Assembly (NCBI GenBank): GCA_016196065.1
Contig: JACPYL010000010.1
Coordinates: 1,302,001-1,366,000, forward strand
Origin: Acidobacteriota bacterium
GTDB lineage: Bacteria; Acidobacteriota; Terriglobia; Terriglobales; Acidobacteriaceae
DNA length: 64,000 nucleotides
Direction: 5' to 3'
Part shown: piece by piece, positions 11,621 to 22,170 of the stretch
Layout: every line of letters begins with the position of its first letter
How positions within the stretch are numbered: position 1 is the first letter of the stretch
The notes under the pieces: model-generated
Databases searched by the model: none
What the model was told of the DNA's origin: nothing
Seen by the model: the letters and a program-made list of their open reading frames with translations, nothing else
Translations under genes and position numbers: made by a program

Positions 11621-12643
11621 ATGAAAGCCGTCCGCATCCATCAATTTGGTGGACCTGAAGTACTCACCTACGAAGACGTTCCCGACCCCAAGCCTCGGAA
11701 AGATCAGGTGCTGGTCCGCGTCCGGGCCTGCGCGATGAACCATCTCGACCTGTTTGTGCGGACGGGACTGCCTGGCGTGAACCTGCCGCACATTCTCGGC
11801 AGCGATATTGCGGGAGAGATCGTTGAAGTGGGCGAATATGTGTCCCGGATCAAGCCGGGACAGCGTGTGATCGTGGCCCCGCTTCATTTCTGCAATCACT
11901 GTCCGAAATGCGTCGCCGGATTACAGAATCAGTGTCGTGAATTCACTGTACGGGGCAACGCCATCGACGGTGGCAATTGCGAATTGATCGCGGTGCCGGG
12001 AGTGAGTGTTGTTTCCATACCCGACGGACTCGATTTCAACCAGGCAGCCAGTGTTCCGCTCGTGTTTCTGACCGCCTGGCACATGCTGGTCGGACGCGGT
12101 GCTCTCCGTCCCGGCCAGACCGTGCTGATTCTGGGCGCGAATTCAGGCGTCGGCATTGCCGCGATCCAGATCGCAAAAATGTTTCACGCCACTGTCATCA
12201 CCACCGCGGGGGACGAGCGCAAGATGGCTGCGGCACTCGAATTGGGTGCCGATCACGTGATCAATCACTACCAGCAGAAGATCTCGCAGGAGGTACGTAA
12301 GATTACGAACTTCGCCGGTGTAGACATTGTCATCGAGCACGTGGGTGCCGCCACCTGGGATGAAAGTGTGAAGTCATTGAAATCCGGTGGGACGCTCGTG
12401 ACTTGCGGGGCCACAACCGGACCGAACGCGGCAGTGGATCTGCGGTTCCTGTTCTCGCGGCAACTGTCGTTATTAGGCTCGTATATGGGGACCATGAGCG
12501 AACTTCACGAAGTGCTCGGCCACGTATTTGCGGGAAGACTCAAGCCCGTAATCGACCACATCTTCCCGCTGAAAGACATCCGGATCGCCCACGAGTACCT
12601 GGAAAAAAGCCAGATGTTCGGCAAAATCGTGTTGAACCCGTAG
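11621..12643 (+). CDS. zinc-binding MDR-family alcohol dehydrogenase/quinone oxidoreductase
   Basis: A 340-residue medium-chain dehydrogenase/reductase. The GroES-like domain carries GSDIAGEIVEVGEYV and the structural-zinc cysteine cluster CNHCPKCVAGLQNQC near residues 90-104. The Rossmann domain has ILGANSGVGIAAIQIAK near residue 170. A GADHVINH segment suggests NADP(H)-type specificity of the crotonyl-CoA-reductase or quinone-reductase branch. GAGGAG lies upstream of the ATG. The 24-base gap to the next gene suggests possible co-transcription. The substrate is unknown. Confidence 0.88.
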   Translation: MKAVRIHQFGGPEVLTYEDVPDPKPRKDQVLVRVRACAMNHLDLFVRTGLPGVNLPHILGSDIAGEIVEVGEYVSRIKPGQRVIVAPLHFCNHCPKCVAGLQNQCREFTVRGNAIDGGNCELIAVPGVSVVSIPDGLDFNQAASVPLVFLTAWHMLVGRGALRPGQTVLILGANSGVGIAAIQIAKMFHATVITTAGDERKMAAALELGADHVINHYQQKISQEVRKITNFAGVDIVIEHVGAATWDESVKSLKSGGTLVTCGATTGPNAAVDLRFLFSRQLSLLGSYMGTMSELHEVLGHVFAGRLKPVIDHIFPLKDIRIAHEYLEKSQMFGKIVLNP

Positions 12644-12667
12644 TTCGGCGCATGACGAGGAGCTGCC

Positions 12668-13438
12668 GTGAGCTTTGACGCAGAAAACGCTCTTGAGCGA
12701 TCCCTAATGAAGGCAGCCAACGATCCAGCATTCGCACCGCAGTTCTATACGGATTTCGCTCAAGCCGACGTCTTCATTATTCAGCACGGCAAGCAGCATT
12801 CCGAGAAAGCGGAGAGCACGATAATGGAGGCGGGCGAGACAATTCAGATTCAGAACATCGAATACAACGGCAGACCGCACATACCGGTCTTTTCGTCCCT
12901 TACTAGATTACGAGCTACGTTGGACAATGAAGTGGCCTACCTGGGAATGAATGCGCTTGAATTGTTGAATCTCACAAAGGGTTCCCCGCTCTTTCTCAAT
13001 CCCGGTTCCGACTACGGAAAGGAAATAACGGCGAAGGAGGCATCGTCGATTCTTGATGGCTCAATCTGGCAGCCAACCGAACGGTTTGTTGCGCAGAAAA
13101 AAACGGAAATCATGATCGGACAACCGGCGAACTATCCCACTGAACTTGTGGCGGCCCTCACCCGCTTTTTCAAGAGAAAGAAGCAAGTAGAACGAGCATG
13201 GCTGGCCCACTTTCTCAATCCAGAAAGAGACAAGACTGCTCACACCCTGGTCGCCATCGAAACCTCTGGTGGCTACGATGAGATCGCAGCAGAGGTCGGT
13301 ATCGTGGCAAGCAACGTCTATATGCCCGACCCACCCCTCGACCTCACACCAATCACTGGACGGAGTGGAGGAATCGAAGACTATTTCCTGAAAAATGCTG
13401 AGCCTTTCTACGAGCGTCGCTTCATGGGTCTGTTCTGA
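12668..13438 (+). CDS. SseB-family protein (enhanced serine sensitivity protein homologue)
   Basis: A 256-residue soluble protein with the two parts of SseB. The N-terminal domain has IPVFSSLTRLRA and GSPLFLNPGSDYGKEI, the typical proline and glycine pattern near residues 80-120. The C-terminal domain contains ALTRFFKRKKQVERAWLAHF and a Tyr/Phe-rich end (EPFYERRFMGLF). SseB was first noted in serine-sensitive E. coli, and the family's biochemical role is not established. It starts at GTG, preceded by GAGGAG, 24 bases after the dehydrogenase gene. Confidence 0.82.
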   Translation: MSFDAENALERSLMKAANDPAFAPQFYTDFAQADVFIIQHGKQHSEKAESTIMEAGETIQIQNIEYNGRPHIPVFSSLTRLRATLDNEVAYLGMNALELLNLTKGSPLFLNPGSDYGKEITAKEASSILDGSIWQPTERFVAQKKTEIMIGQPANYPTELVAALTRFFKRKKQVERAWLAHFLNPERDKTAHTLVAIETSGGYDEIAAEVGIVASNVYMPDPPLDLTPITGRSGGIEDYFLKNAEPFYERRFMGLF

Positions 13439-13520
13439 ATACGAATGCTGCTCTAGCCTAAATTCACCCTCGTGCCGCAATCTCTATGGCCAAAAAGTCC
13501 TCTTAAGTTAGAATATCTCT

Positions 13521-14093
<573 letters not shown>

Positions 14094-14106
14094 GGCTCGA
14101 TAGCCG

Positions 14107-15186
14107 CTATCTCCTCGTTGCGAGCTGCCGTTCCGGCGGCGTCATCTGATTCCATACTGCGCTCAGATCTTTTTCCAGGATCGAATTGTTCGGATCCGCC
14201 TGCAGCGCCAGCGCAAACCATCGATAGGAGCTTGGCAAGTCGCGAGAGACGCAGTGTCCGGTCGCGTACATCGTCCCCATTGTGCTCCGGGCTTTGGCGT
14301 GCTGCTTGTCTGATGCCATTTTCAAAAACTTGAGAGCGTTGCCACAGTCCTCGGTGCCGTTGCGTCCGTAGAGATAAGCTTCGCCGCGGCGGAACAGTGC
14401 ATCCCCGGTATCGACTGCCGGGGCGGGCTTGGGAGCAGGTATCCGCGTCGCACTGACCTCGTGGCGGGCAGGTGTCGGAACCGGAGTTTGCGCCTTCTGT
14501 ACATTGTTCGACTCTGGTTCCACGGCTTGCTTTGCTTCAGGCGGCGCAGGGTCTTCGACAGGCTTCGCCGCCGGAGCGGCACTTGTCGTCTCCGGTGTCG
14601 GTTCGGGTACGGCTGCCGGTGGCGCTTCCTTTGCGGCGCTCTTTTCTGCCGGTTTTGGAGCAGGATCTTCGGGCGGATTGTTGGCAGCGGCCTGACTGGA
14701 GGGCACTGCTGCGACGGGCTTACGGCCGTCCGTGACGTTGATGTAGTTTTTGTAAGTCCACCAGCCCGCTCCGGCGAGTGCAGCAAGCAGGACAACCGTC
14801 AGCAGGATCTGCTTGCCCCCGCTCTTCGACTCTTCCGGGCTTCCGTACGATGCGAGCCCAGAAAAAGCCCGGTCGCGAAAATCATCCACATTGCCGGATT
14901 GCCGCAACTCAGTTTGATCAAGCCCCAGCAGGGAAGGCCCTCCGATGGGAGGAGCGGGAGCGGTGGGCACATTTCGGGGAGGCATCGGCGGAGCCGCTTG
15001 TTGCACTACCGGCTGCTGAACCGCAGGTGGAGGCGCGACAGGGTGGATTGCCTGGGGCGGATTCTCAGCAGGGCGCACAGGCGGAGCCGAAGCCGTTGCC
15101 CGGCGAGCGGGTTCGAGGATCGTCCCGCACATCCCACAAAAAAGAAAATTGCTTGAATTGACCTCACCGCATTTCGGACAAACCAC
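14107..15186 (-). CDS. zinc-ribbon, single-TM protein with Pro/Ala-rich linker and Sel1-like repeats
   Basis: A 359-residue membrane protein. An N-terminal zinc ribbon (MVCPKCGEVNSSNFLFCGMCG, two CxxC pairs) is followed by a Pro/Ala-rich stretch and one transmembrane helix near residues 128-150 (ILLTVVLLAALAGAGWWTY). A long low-complexity Pro/Ala/Glu linker of about 100 residues follows. The C-terminal part has Sel1/TPR-like helices (FRRGEAYLYGRNGTEDCGNALKFLKMA). The topology predicts a cytoplasmic zinc ribbon and an extracytoplasmic repeat domain. This architecture suggests scaffolding of protein interactions, but no function can be assigned. Confidence 0.75.
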   Translation of the reverse strand: MVCPKCGEVNSSNFLFCGMCGTILEPARRATASAPPVRPAENPPQAIHPVAPPPAVQQPVVQQAAPPMPPRNVPTAPAPPIGGPSLLGLDQTELRQSGNVDDFRDRAFSGLASYGSPEESKSGGKQILLTVVLLAALAGAGWWTYKNYINVTDGRKPVAAVPSSQAAANNPPEDPAPKPAEKSAAKEAPPAAVPEPTPETTSAAPAAKPVEDPAPPEAKQAVEPESNNVQKAQTPVPTPARHEVSATRIPAPKPAPAVDTGDALFRRGEAYLYGRNGTEDCGNALKFLKMASDKQHAKARSTMGTMYATGHCVSRDLPSSYRWFALALQADPNNSILEKDLSAVWNQMTPPERQLATRR

Positions 15187-15341
15187 TGGGCGTTCTCCAC
15201 ATTCCTTACTAGAGTGTAACTCTGAAACGCAACCTGACAGCGGAAAGATGCCGCGCCTGCTGGCCGCGTTGTCTGGCGCACACGCAAGGTTGCAGAACAG
15301 AACGTCAATTTCATATTAGAATTCCACGACTCGTGCAACCC

Positions 15342-16040
15342 ATGGCCAAGTCTCCCAAGAAGGGTGCTCCGATAGCGAAGTCGTTCTCAGCGCCACTGGA
15401 GCGCATGAGTTCGGGTCTGAACTGGGTCATCGCGCGCTTACCATTCGATGCCACCACAGTGTGGGGCAGCCGGGGACGGCTCAAAGTGAAAGGCGACATC
15501 AACGGTTTTGCCTTCCGGACATCCCTCTTTCCCACTCGCGAAGGCAGGCACTTTCTTCTGATCAACAAACGCATGCAGAAGGGATCACACGCGGTGGCCG
15601 GTACGGTGGCGCGTTTCCATTTGGAGCCCGATACCGAAGAGCGCACAGTTGCCATCCCAGCGGAGTTGAAGCGGATTCTCTCTGAGGACCGATCCGTGCT
15701 GCGGTGGTTCGACCAGCTGAATTACTCGACGCGCAAATGGGTCACCGACTGGATCACCGACGTCAAGAGTTCAGAGGCGCGCGTGCGACGCTCGGAGCAG
15801 GTAGCCGAGCAGTTGTTGTCTACGATGGAGGCGGAGCGTGAACTCCCACCCATGCTGCAACTCGCGTTCGCAAGGAACCCTCGGGCGCGGGAAGGCTGGA
15901 ATCAGATGTCCGACTCGGCTCGCCGCGGACAGCTGCTGGCGATTTTCTATTACCGCACGCCAGAATCACGTGCGCGCCGCCTCGCAAAAGTAATCGATGG
16001 AGCCGCCGCGGTTGCCGAGAGGAAGTCCTCCAAACAATGA
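15342..16040 (+). CDS. YdeI/OmpD-associated family protein with DUF1905 domain
   Basis: A 232-residue protein combining a DUF1905-like beta domain (residues about 35-100: GSRGRLKVKGDINGFAFRTS) and a C-terminal YdeI/OmpD-associated helical domain (WFDQLNYSTRKWVTDWI, RRSEQVAEQLLST). Family function is unknown. I chose the ATG at 15342, nine bases inside a possible GTG start at 15333. The stop overlaps the next start as ATGA, so it is probably co-transcribed and translationally coupled with the cyclodeaminase-like gene. Confidence 0.78.
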   Translation: MAKSPKKGAPIAKSFSAPLERMSSGLNWVIARLPFDATTVWGSRGRLKVKGDINGFAFRTSLFPTREGRHFLLINKRMQKGSHAVAGTVARFHLEPDTEERTVAIPAELKRILSEDRSVLRWFDQLNYSTRKWVTDWITDVKSSEARVRRSEQVAEQLLSTMEAERELPPMLQLAFARNPRAREGWNQMSDSARRGQLLAIFYYRTPESRARRLAKVIDGAAAVAERKSSKQ

Positions 16041-17026
16041 CGTCGACAGAACATTTGGGTAAGAAGCTTCTCTATCTTTCGCGGGCCGAGGTGGCGACGG
16101 CCGGCCTCACCATGGCCGAGATCATTGCCGCCCTGGAAACCATGTTTCGCGAGAAGGGCGAAGGCCGGGTTGAGATGCCGCCGAAGATCGGCATTCATCC
16201 TGCACCGGACGCATTCATCCACGCCATGCCCGCCGCGATCCCTGCGCAAAAGGCTGCCGGCCTCAAATGGGTCGGCGGGTATCCCGAAAACAGCAAACGC
16301 GGATTGCCCTACATCACAGGTGTGCTCGTTCTCAACGACTACGACACGGGTATCCCGATCGCGCTGATGGACGCCACATGGATCACCGCTCAGCGTACCG
16401 GAGCGGCCACGGCGATCTCGGCAAAATATCTTGCGAGGCCGGACTCAGCAACGGTGGGGATTCTCGGATGCGGCGTGCAGGGTCGTAGCAACCTGGAAGC
16501 ATTGAAGGTCTTGTTCCCACTGAAGAAGGTATTTGCGTTCGATACCCATGCCGATCGCGCGGAATGCTACGCGAAGGAATTGTCCTCTCAATTGCAGATT
16601 GAAATCATTCCCGTAACCGAACCGCAACAAGCGGTCGTCCATAGCGATATCGTCGTCACCGCTGGACCGATCCTGCGCAAGCCGCACGCTACGATTCAGC
16701 GCGGTTGGTTGCGCGAAGGCGCGTTCGCTTCCCTGGTGGACTTCGATTCCTACTGGCATCCTACGGCTCTGCACGCAGTGGATAAATTTTGCACCGACGA
16801 TGTTCCGCAACTCCATCACTATCGCGACATTGGATATTTTCAGGACATTCCGGCCATCCACGCCGATCTTGGGGAGCTAGTGACGGGGCGAAAGGTCGGC
16901 CGTGAAAAGCCCGAGGAGCGCACGATCGCCTGTAATCTTGGGCTAGCGTTGGACGATATCGCGACTGCACCACTTATTTATCAGCGCGCGTTGAAGCAGG
17001 AAATTGGGACTTGGTTACCGCTGTAG
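16037..17026 (+). CDS. ornithine cyclodeaminase / mu-crystallin family oxidoreductase
   Basis: A 329-residue NAD(P)-binding protein. The Rossmann motif VGILGCGVQGRSNLEAL lies near residue 138. The substrate-domain motifs KWVGGYPENSKRGLPYI and DATWITAQRTGAATA are typical of the ornithine cyclodeaminase/mu-crystallin family. Members deaminate ornithine to proline or reduce cyclic imines and 2-oxoacids (alanine dehydrogenase, ketimine reductase). Substrate choice cannot be inferred. Its coupling to the YdeI-like gene has no obvious functional explanation. Confidence 0.88.
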   Translation: MTSTEHLGKKLLYLSRAEVATAGLTMAEIIAALETMFREKGEGRVEMPPKIGIHPAPDAFIHAMPAAIPAQKAAGLKWVGGYPENSKRGLPYITGVLVLNDYDTGIPIALMDATWITAQRTGAATAISAKYLARPDSATVGILGCGVQGRSNLEALKVLFPLKKVFAFDTHADRAECYAKELSSQLQIEIIPVTEPQQAVVHSDIVVTAGPILRKPHATIQRGWLREGAFASLVDFDSYWHPTALHAVDKFCTDDVPQLHHYRDIGYFQDIPAIHADLGELVTGRKVGREKPEERTIACNLGLALDDIATAPLIYQRALKQEIGTWLPL

Positions 17027-17070
17027 AAGAGCACATTACCGGTTCGTTGCAATCTCTTACGAGGGTAAGA

Positions 17071-19284
17071 ATGAAACTCAGACTTGTTTTTGCGATCTTC
17101 GTTGTTGCCATCTCGGCTTTTGTTTTTGCGCAGAATGCCTCCTATGCAAAGCGTTCCATCACCGAAAAGGACCTCTTTGATTTCGTCTGGGTCGCGAACC
17201 CGCAGGTATCTCCTGACGGCTCTCACGTAGCGTTCACACGCGTGGTCGTCGACGAAAAGCGTACCGGGTACGAAACGTCGATCTGGAGCGTTGGAACCTC
17301 GGGCAAGGAATCCTCGATCCGCCTGACCAACGGCAAGCATGATGCCCAGCCGCGCTGGTCGCCGGACGGGAAGCGTTTGGCGTTCATTCGCGCCGGTGAA
17401 AAAGACGATGCGGGAAAACCGAAACCTGCGCAGATTGCGGTCCTGTCTCTTGCTGGTGGGGAAGCGCGCATCATTACCGACCTTCCCAAAGGCGCGGAGA
17501 ATCCGATCTGGTCGCCGGACAGCAAGCGCATCGCATTTCTGAGTTCGACTACGCCCGAGGATATCCAGAAGGCTGAAGAGAAGAACGCTGACAAAGCGGC
17601 GAAGGTCGGCGAGACAAAAAAAGATGCTGCGCCTGCCGGCATGGACCATGAGTCCGATGTGCACGTGATCAGTCGAGCCGTGTATAGGGACAACGAGGAA
17701 GGCTATCTTGATCCCAAACGGCACGAACACATCTGGGTGCTGGATGTTCCCTCGAGCTCGGACGATGCAACCAAGCCCATGCAATTAACCAGCGGAGATT
17801 ACGACGAGGGCGATCAACGCTGGACCAACGACGGCGCACGAATCTATTTCCTGACGTCGCATGTCGACGAGCCATACTACGAACAGCCCACCACCGACAT
17901 CTACTCCGTCCCATCGCATGGTGGCGCATCCGAGAAGCTCACGACCATTTCCATGGGCATCGGCGATTTCACCCTCAGTCCGGATGGCCGCCGCGCCGCG
18001 TTCCATGGTTCGGTCACCCAGCCGGTGCGATCTTACTCGGAACCGGATTTATGGGTGATGGATCTCACGCCGAATGCACAACCTCGCAATCTCACAGCGA
18101 ACTACGATTTCGACATGGGAGATTCCGTGTTCGGAGACAATGCCGCCCCGCGCGGCGGCAACGGGCGCAGTCTCCACTGGTCCCCCGACGGCCGTTCGAT
18201 CTTCGACCTGGGTGCAAAGCAGGGGCGAACCCCGATCGTCCGCGTGGATGTGCACTCCGGCGCCGTCACCGAGATCACCCGTGGCAATCAAGCGGTTTTG
18301 GATTATTCGACCTCGCCGGACTCTCGCACTACTGTCGCGCTTGTTTCCACTCCGGTCATGATCGGAGACCTGTTCGCGATCGGGGCCGACGGGAGCCAGG
18401 TTCGCCTCACCGATCCGAATAAGAATCTCTGGTCGCAGCTCAACCTGACTGAGCCTGAAGAGATCAACTACAAGAGTTTTGACGGTAGGGATATCCAAGG
18501 CTGGATCCAGAAGCCGCCGGATTTTGATTCAAACAAGAAATATCCGCTCATCCTCAATATCCACGGCGGTCCGCACGCTGCTTACGGTTGGGTGTTCAAT
18601 CACGAGTTTCAGTGGATGGCCGCGAAAGGCTATGTAGTCCTCTACGTGAATCCGCGTGGCTCGACCAGCTACGGTCAGGATTTCGGGAACATCATTCAGT
18701 ACCACTATCCGGGAGACGACCATCGCGACCTGATGATCGGTGTCGACGAGCTTCTGAAGCGCGGCTACGTTGATGCGAAGAAACTCGGAGTTACTGGCGG
18801 CAGCGGTGGCGGCGTACTTACAAATTGGGCCGTCACGCATACCGATCGATTTGCCGCCGCGGTGTCGCAGCGTGACATTTCCAACTGGTCATCGTGGTGG
18901 TATACCGCGGACTTTACACTCTTCCAGCCCGCCTGGTTCAAAGCGCCGCCCTTCGAAGACCCGGAGGACTACGCCAACCGCTCTGCCATTACCTTCGTGA
19001 AAAACATTCACACGCCGATCCTGTTCGTGCTCGGCGAAGTGGATTACCGGACGCCGCAGGATTCTGGCGGCGAACAAATATTCCGTGCACTGAAATACTT
19101 GAAGCGCCCCACCGCTATGGTCGTCTTCCCACGCGAGAGCCACGAGTTATCGCGGTCGGGCGAACCCTGGCATCGCATCGAGCGGCTGGATCACATCGTC
19201 GGCTGGTTCGATAAATATTTGATGGGAGTACCGCACCCCGAGTACGACGTGCATCCGGAAAAGCAGGCGGTCAAAACGGAATAG
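17071..19284 (+). CDS. exported S9-family prolyl oligopeptidase/acylaminoacyl peptidase
   Basis: A 737-residue secreted serine peptidase. A signal peptide (MKLRLVFAIFVVAISAFVFA) is present when starting at the ATG 17071, which has GAGGG upstream. The longer frame from 17011 would overlap the preceding gene and bury the signal peptide. Residues of about 40-430 form TolB/WD-like beta-propeller repeats (SPDGSHVAFTR, WSPDGKRLAFI, SPDSKRIAFL). The C-terminal alpha/beta hydrolase has the nucleophile motif GGSGGG, Asp in GEVDYRTP and His in RESHELS. The active-site motif GxSxG is intact. It likely degrades peptides in the periplasm. Confidence 0.92.
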   Translation: MKLRLVFAIFVVAISAFVFAQNASYAKRSITEKDLFDFVWVANPQVSPDGSHVAFTRVVVDEKRTGYETSIWSVGTSGKESSIRLTNGKHDAQPRWSPDGKRLAFIRAGEKDDAGKPKPAQIAVLSLAGGEARIITDLPKGAENPIWSPDSKRIAFLSSTTPEDIQKAEEKNADKAAKVGETKKDAAPAGMDHESDVHVISRAVYRDNEEGYLDPKRHEHIWVLDVPSSSDDATKPMQLTSGDYDEGDQRWTNDGARIYFLTSHVDEPYYEQPTTDIYSVPSHGGASEKLTTISMGIGDFTLSPDGRRAAFHGSVTQPVRSYSEPDLWVMDLTPNAQPRNLTANYDFDMGDSVFGDNAAPRGGNGRSLHWSPDGRSIFDLGAKQGRTPIVRVDVHSGAVTEITRGNQAVLDYSTSPDSRTTVALVSTPVMIGDLFAIGADGSQVRLTDPNKNLWSQLNLTEPEEINYKSFDGRDIQGWIQKPPDFDSNKKYPLILNIHGGPHAAYGWVFNHEFQWMAAKGYVVLYVNPRGSTSYGQDFGNIIQYHYPGDDHRDLMIGVDELLKRGYVDAKKLGVTGGSGGGVLTNWAVTHTDRFAAAVSQRDISNWSSWWYTADFTLFQPAWFKAPPFEDPEDYANRSAITFVKNIHTPILFVLGEVDYRTPQDSGGEQIFRALKYLKRPTAMVVFPRESHELSRSGEPWHRIERLDHIVGWFDKYLMGVPHPEYDVHPEKQAVKTE

Positions 19285-19302
19285 ACGGTCGACTGCCGGA
19301 TT

Positions 19303-22170
19303 TCAACGTGGGTGATTTGCCAGGCGAACAGCGGTGTCTTTTGGATCGCGTGTGCGGTATCCGTTGCCGGCAATGCGCGACGGGTACACAATCTCTTTCG
19401 CAGTTTTCAGGCTCATTTCGTATTGCAAGCGCGCTTCGTTCGAAAATCTGGACCGTTGGCCGGGATCTGGTGACTTGCGTGCCTTTTCCGCAGCAATGTC
19501 GCCGAGGCCAGCGTATGCGTCGGCAGCGGCAATGATTGCCGGAATATCGTGGCGTTCAACGGAGAAATCAAGCTTGGCAAGGTCGAGTGCTTTTTGGAAT
19601 TCGGCAGTCGCGTCCTGTGGCTTCCGGAGCGCGAATAGAGTGGTTCCAATCTTGGTATGCACCATTGCCAAATCGCAACGCGCATCGTCATACTTGTCGA
19701 CATCGCCAGACAGAGCCTTGGCCGCATTCTGATAGTGTCGCAATGCATCGGGCAGCTTATGCATCTGCACTAGAGCTTCTGCCGTCCAAGATTCCATGGT
19801 ACCCATACCGGGGCCGGTATCGGCTTCCATGTGTAGACCGATATAGCACTTCATGCTTCGTTGCAGTAGAGGTAATCCAGTTGCAGGCTGACCATTTGCG
19901 GTCAGCGCCCGACCTTCTTCGAAATCGAATCCGCACATATCGGACTGCAGCATTGTGTTTTTGGGGTCGAGTGCGACGAGTCGTGCAGTGCTTTCGCGGG
20001 CGCGACGAAAGTCGGCTAGGGCTCCCCCAGAATCACCACCCATCAAATTGATTTGCCCCCGGCGCAACTGCGAGGCAGCGAGTTCCCGTGTCATGGACGA
20101 ATTATCGCCTTCTTTCAGCAGGGCCTCGAAGAGAGTGATGCCCTGATTCAGGTACTGGTTCGCTCGTTCCCGGTCTGCGAAGCGGCCCATTTGGTAGCCT
20201 AACGCAATGTTCGCGTGTGCCACACTTTGCCGGATCCCCTTGAATTCGGGATTTGTCCGCAAAATATCCTGGCGGAGATCGAGGTACTGCTGGAAGTTAT
20301 CGATTGCTTTGAGTCGTTCCCCATTCGCGTCCTGAACTGACGCCAGGATCTGGAGTTCAAGCGATCGCTCGTTTCGAACTTCCGGCTTGGTTGCGTCCGT
20401 TTGCATCAGCGGTGTGGTGATTGCCAGCGCCTGGTCAATCTCCTGAGGGCCAGTGTGCTCGAAGATGTCGGTGAATGCCCTTCGCCGGTAGGCCATCGCA
20501 AGATTCAGTTGGTCTGTAGTGTTGCGGGGGTTTGCTTTCGCTACAGCTTCGAACAGTCCTATCGACTTTTTGATGCTGACTTCGGCGGCGCTGACCTGTC
20601 CGAGATTCGATTGCGATGTGTCGCCCTGCACCGCAGACAAGCGTTGATATCCCCATGCCAGTTCGCGCTGCAGGTCGACGTCGCCGGCTGCATCGTGCTC
20701 GAGTTTGTCGAGGTATTCCACGGCGCGATCCAGCAACAGTTTGCGCGACGGAGTCGCTCCCGGAAGATCCTGGATGGAATCGTGAATTTCAAAGATCAGG
20801 GAATTGGCCAGCTTGCGCACGTCATTGAAGCGCTTCTCCGCGCGCTCCCGCTCGGAGCGGGCAATCTCTGCTTGTTGACGCGCGATGCGGGCAGCGCGCA
20901 CCGTTGCTCCAATACCTACCATCACCGCGAGCAGGACAACCGCACTGGCTACCACGCTTGCTTTGTGGCGAAGTACAAATTTTCCCGCACGATATCGCCA
21001 CGAGCTTTTTGTCGCCGACACGGGCAAGGCTTCCAGGTGGCGCCGAACGTCCTCAGCAAACTGCTCTACCGAGGCATAGCGCCGTTGCGGTTCCTTGCGC
21101 AAAGCCATCAGGACGATGTTGTCGAGATCGCCCGCCAGTCGCCGTTGCAACTTGACCGGGGTCCCTTCGCGCGACCTGCTCATCAACTCGGCCGTTACTT
21201 GTTCGACCTGATCGCCATTGCGCACCGTGGATGGCTTGAGCACCGCCGTGCTCGGCTTCCCCGGATCCGTGCCGCACACGGCTTGAGCCAATAGGTGGGG
21301 ACTCCGCGTGTCTCCGGAATACGGCGAGCGCCCCGTCAGTATCTGATAGAGAACTACCCCGAGGGAGTACACATCCGAAGCGGTCGTGATGGGCTCGCCG
21401 CGAATCTGCTCGGGACTCGCATACTCGGGAGTCATAGATCGCGCGATCGTGGTCTCGGTGCGCTCTCCGGTAGGATCCAGAATCTTGGCGATTCCGAAAT
21501 CCAATAGCTTGGGGACGCCTTCTTTCGTCACGAGAATATTGCTCGGCTTGATATCGCGATGAATGACGAGTCGCTGATGCGCGAATTGCACGGCGCTACA
21601 CACCTGTCGAAATAGTTTCAATCGGTCCGTGATCGGCAAGCTGAGTTCATCGCAGTAAAGGTCGATGCGCACGCCTTCGATCAACTCCATGACCAGGTAG
21701 GGCACTCCGTCTTCCGTGGTGCCTCCATCGAGCAGTCGCGCGATGTTGGGATGATCGAGGGAGGCGAGAATCTGGCGCTCATTGCGGAATCGTTCTTGTA
21801 CGAATGCAGAATCGAATCCGCCGCGTACCAGCTTGACGGCCACTTCCTTGGTGTACTGACCATCCGCGCGGACAGCACGATAAACCTCGCCCATCCCGCC
21901 GTGACCAATTTCCTCGATGATCTGATAGACGCCGATCCGGCGGCCCGTTCGCGTGGGCATCGAAGGGAACGATGCCTTTAGATCGACGGCCGGCTTCTTG
22001 AGAAAACCAGTGCCCGCCTCTTCGTGAGAGGAGAGCAGGGAATGGATCTCGCGGAGCAGTTCGGAATCGCCCTCGCACGCACGATCCAGAAAGGACGAAC
22101 GCTGGTCGGGATCGAGTGCAATTGCTTCCTCCAGTAATTGCTTGACTCGTTGCCAGCGCTCGGAGTTCAT
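19303..22170 (-). CDS. transmembrane Ser/Thr protein kinase with C-terminal TPR-like region
   Basis: A 955-residue kinase. The domain at about residues 65-335 has IGHGGMGEVYRA (P-loop), VAVKLVRGG, HRDIKPSNILV, DFGIAK and an SPEQIRGE activation segment, so it should be active. A transmembrane helix (ASVVASAVVLLAVMVGIGA) near residue 400 is followed by a short coiled coil (RQQAEIARSERERAEKRFNDV) and about 450 residues of helical repeats resembling TPRs. The start at 22170 gives an ATGA overlap with the upstream sigma factor stop. Co-expression of an ECF sigma factor with a kinase suggests that phosphorylation controls the sigma factor or its regulon. Confidence 0.92.
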   Translation of the reverse strand: MNSERWQRVKQLLEEAIALDPDQRSSFLDRACEGDSELLREIHSLLSSHEEAGTGFLKKPAVDLKASFPSMPTRTGRRIGVYQIIEEIGHGGMGEVYRAVRADGQYTKEVAVKLVRGGFDSAFVQERFRNERQILASLDHPNIARLLDGGTTEDGVPYLVMELIEGVRIDLYCDELSLPITDRLKLFRQVCSAVQFAHQRLVIHRDIKPSNILVTKEGVPKLLDFGIAKILDPTGERTETTIARSMTPEYASPEQIRGEPITTASDVYSLGVVLYQILTGRSPYSGDTRSPHLLAQAVCGTDPGKPSTAVLKPSTVRNGDQVEQVTAELMSRSREGTPVKLQRRLAGDLDNIVLMALRKEPQRRYASVEQFAEDVRRHLEALPVSATKSSWRYRAGKFVLRHKASVVASAVVLLAVMVGIGATVRAARIARQQAEIARSERERAEKRFNDVRKLANSLIFEIHDSIQDLPGATPSRKLLLDRAVEYLDKLEHDAAGDVDLQRELAWGYQRLSAVQGDTSQSNLGQVSAAEVSIKKSIGLFEAVAKANPRNTTDQLNLAMAYRRRAFTDIFEHTGPQEIDQALAITTPLMQTDATKPEVRNERSLELQILASVQDANGERLKAIDNFQQYLDLRQDILRTNPEFKGIRQSVAHANIALGYQMGRFADRERANQYLNQGITLFEALLKEGDNSSMTRELAASQLRRGQINLMGGDSGGALADFRRARESTARLVALDPKNTMLQSDMCGFDFEEGRALTANGQPATGLPLLQRSMKCYIGLHMEADTGPGMGTMESWTAEALVQMHKLPDALRHYQNAAKALSGDVDKYDDARCDLAMVHTKIGTTLFALRKPQDATAEFQKALDLAKLDFSVERHDIPAIIAAADAYAGLGDIAAEKARKSPDPGQRSRFSNEARLQYEMSLKTAKEIVYPSRIAGNGYRTRDPKDTAVRLANHPR

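Noticed and set aside
20401-21294. 297-codon plus-strand ORF opposite the Ser/Thr kinase
   Set aside because: Low-complexity Arg/His/Cys composition, fully inside the kinase gene.
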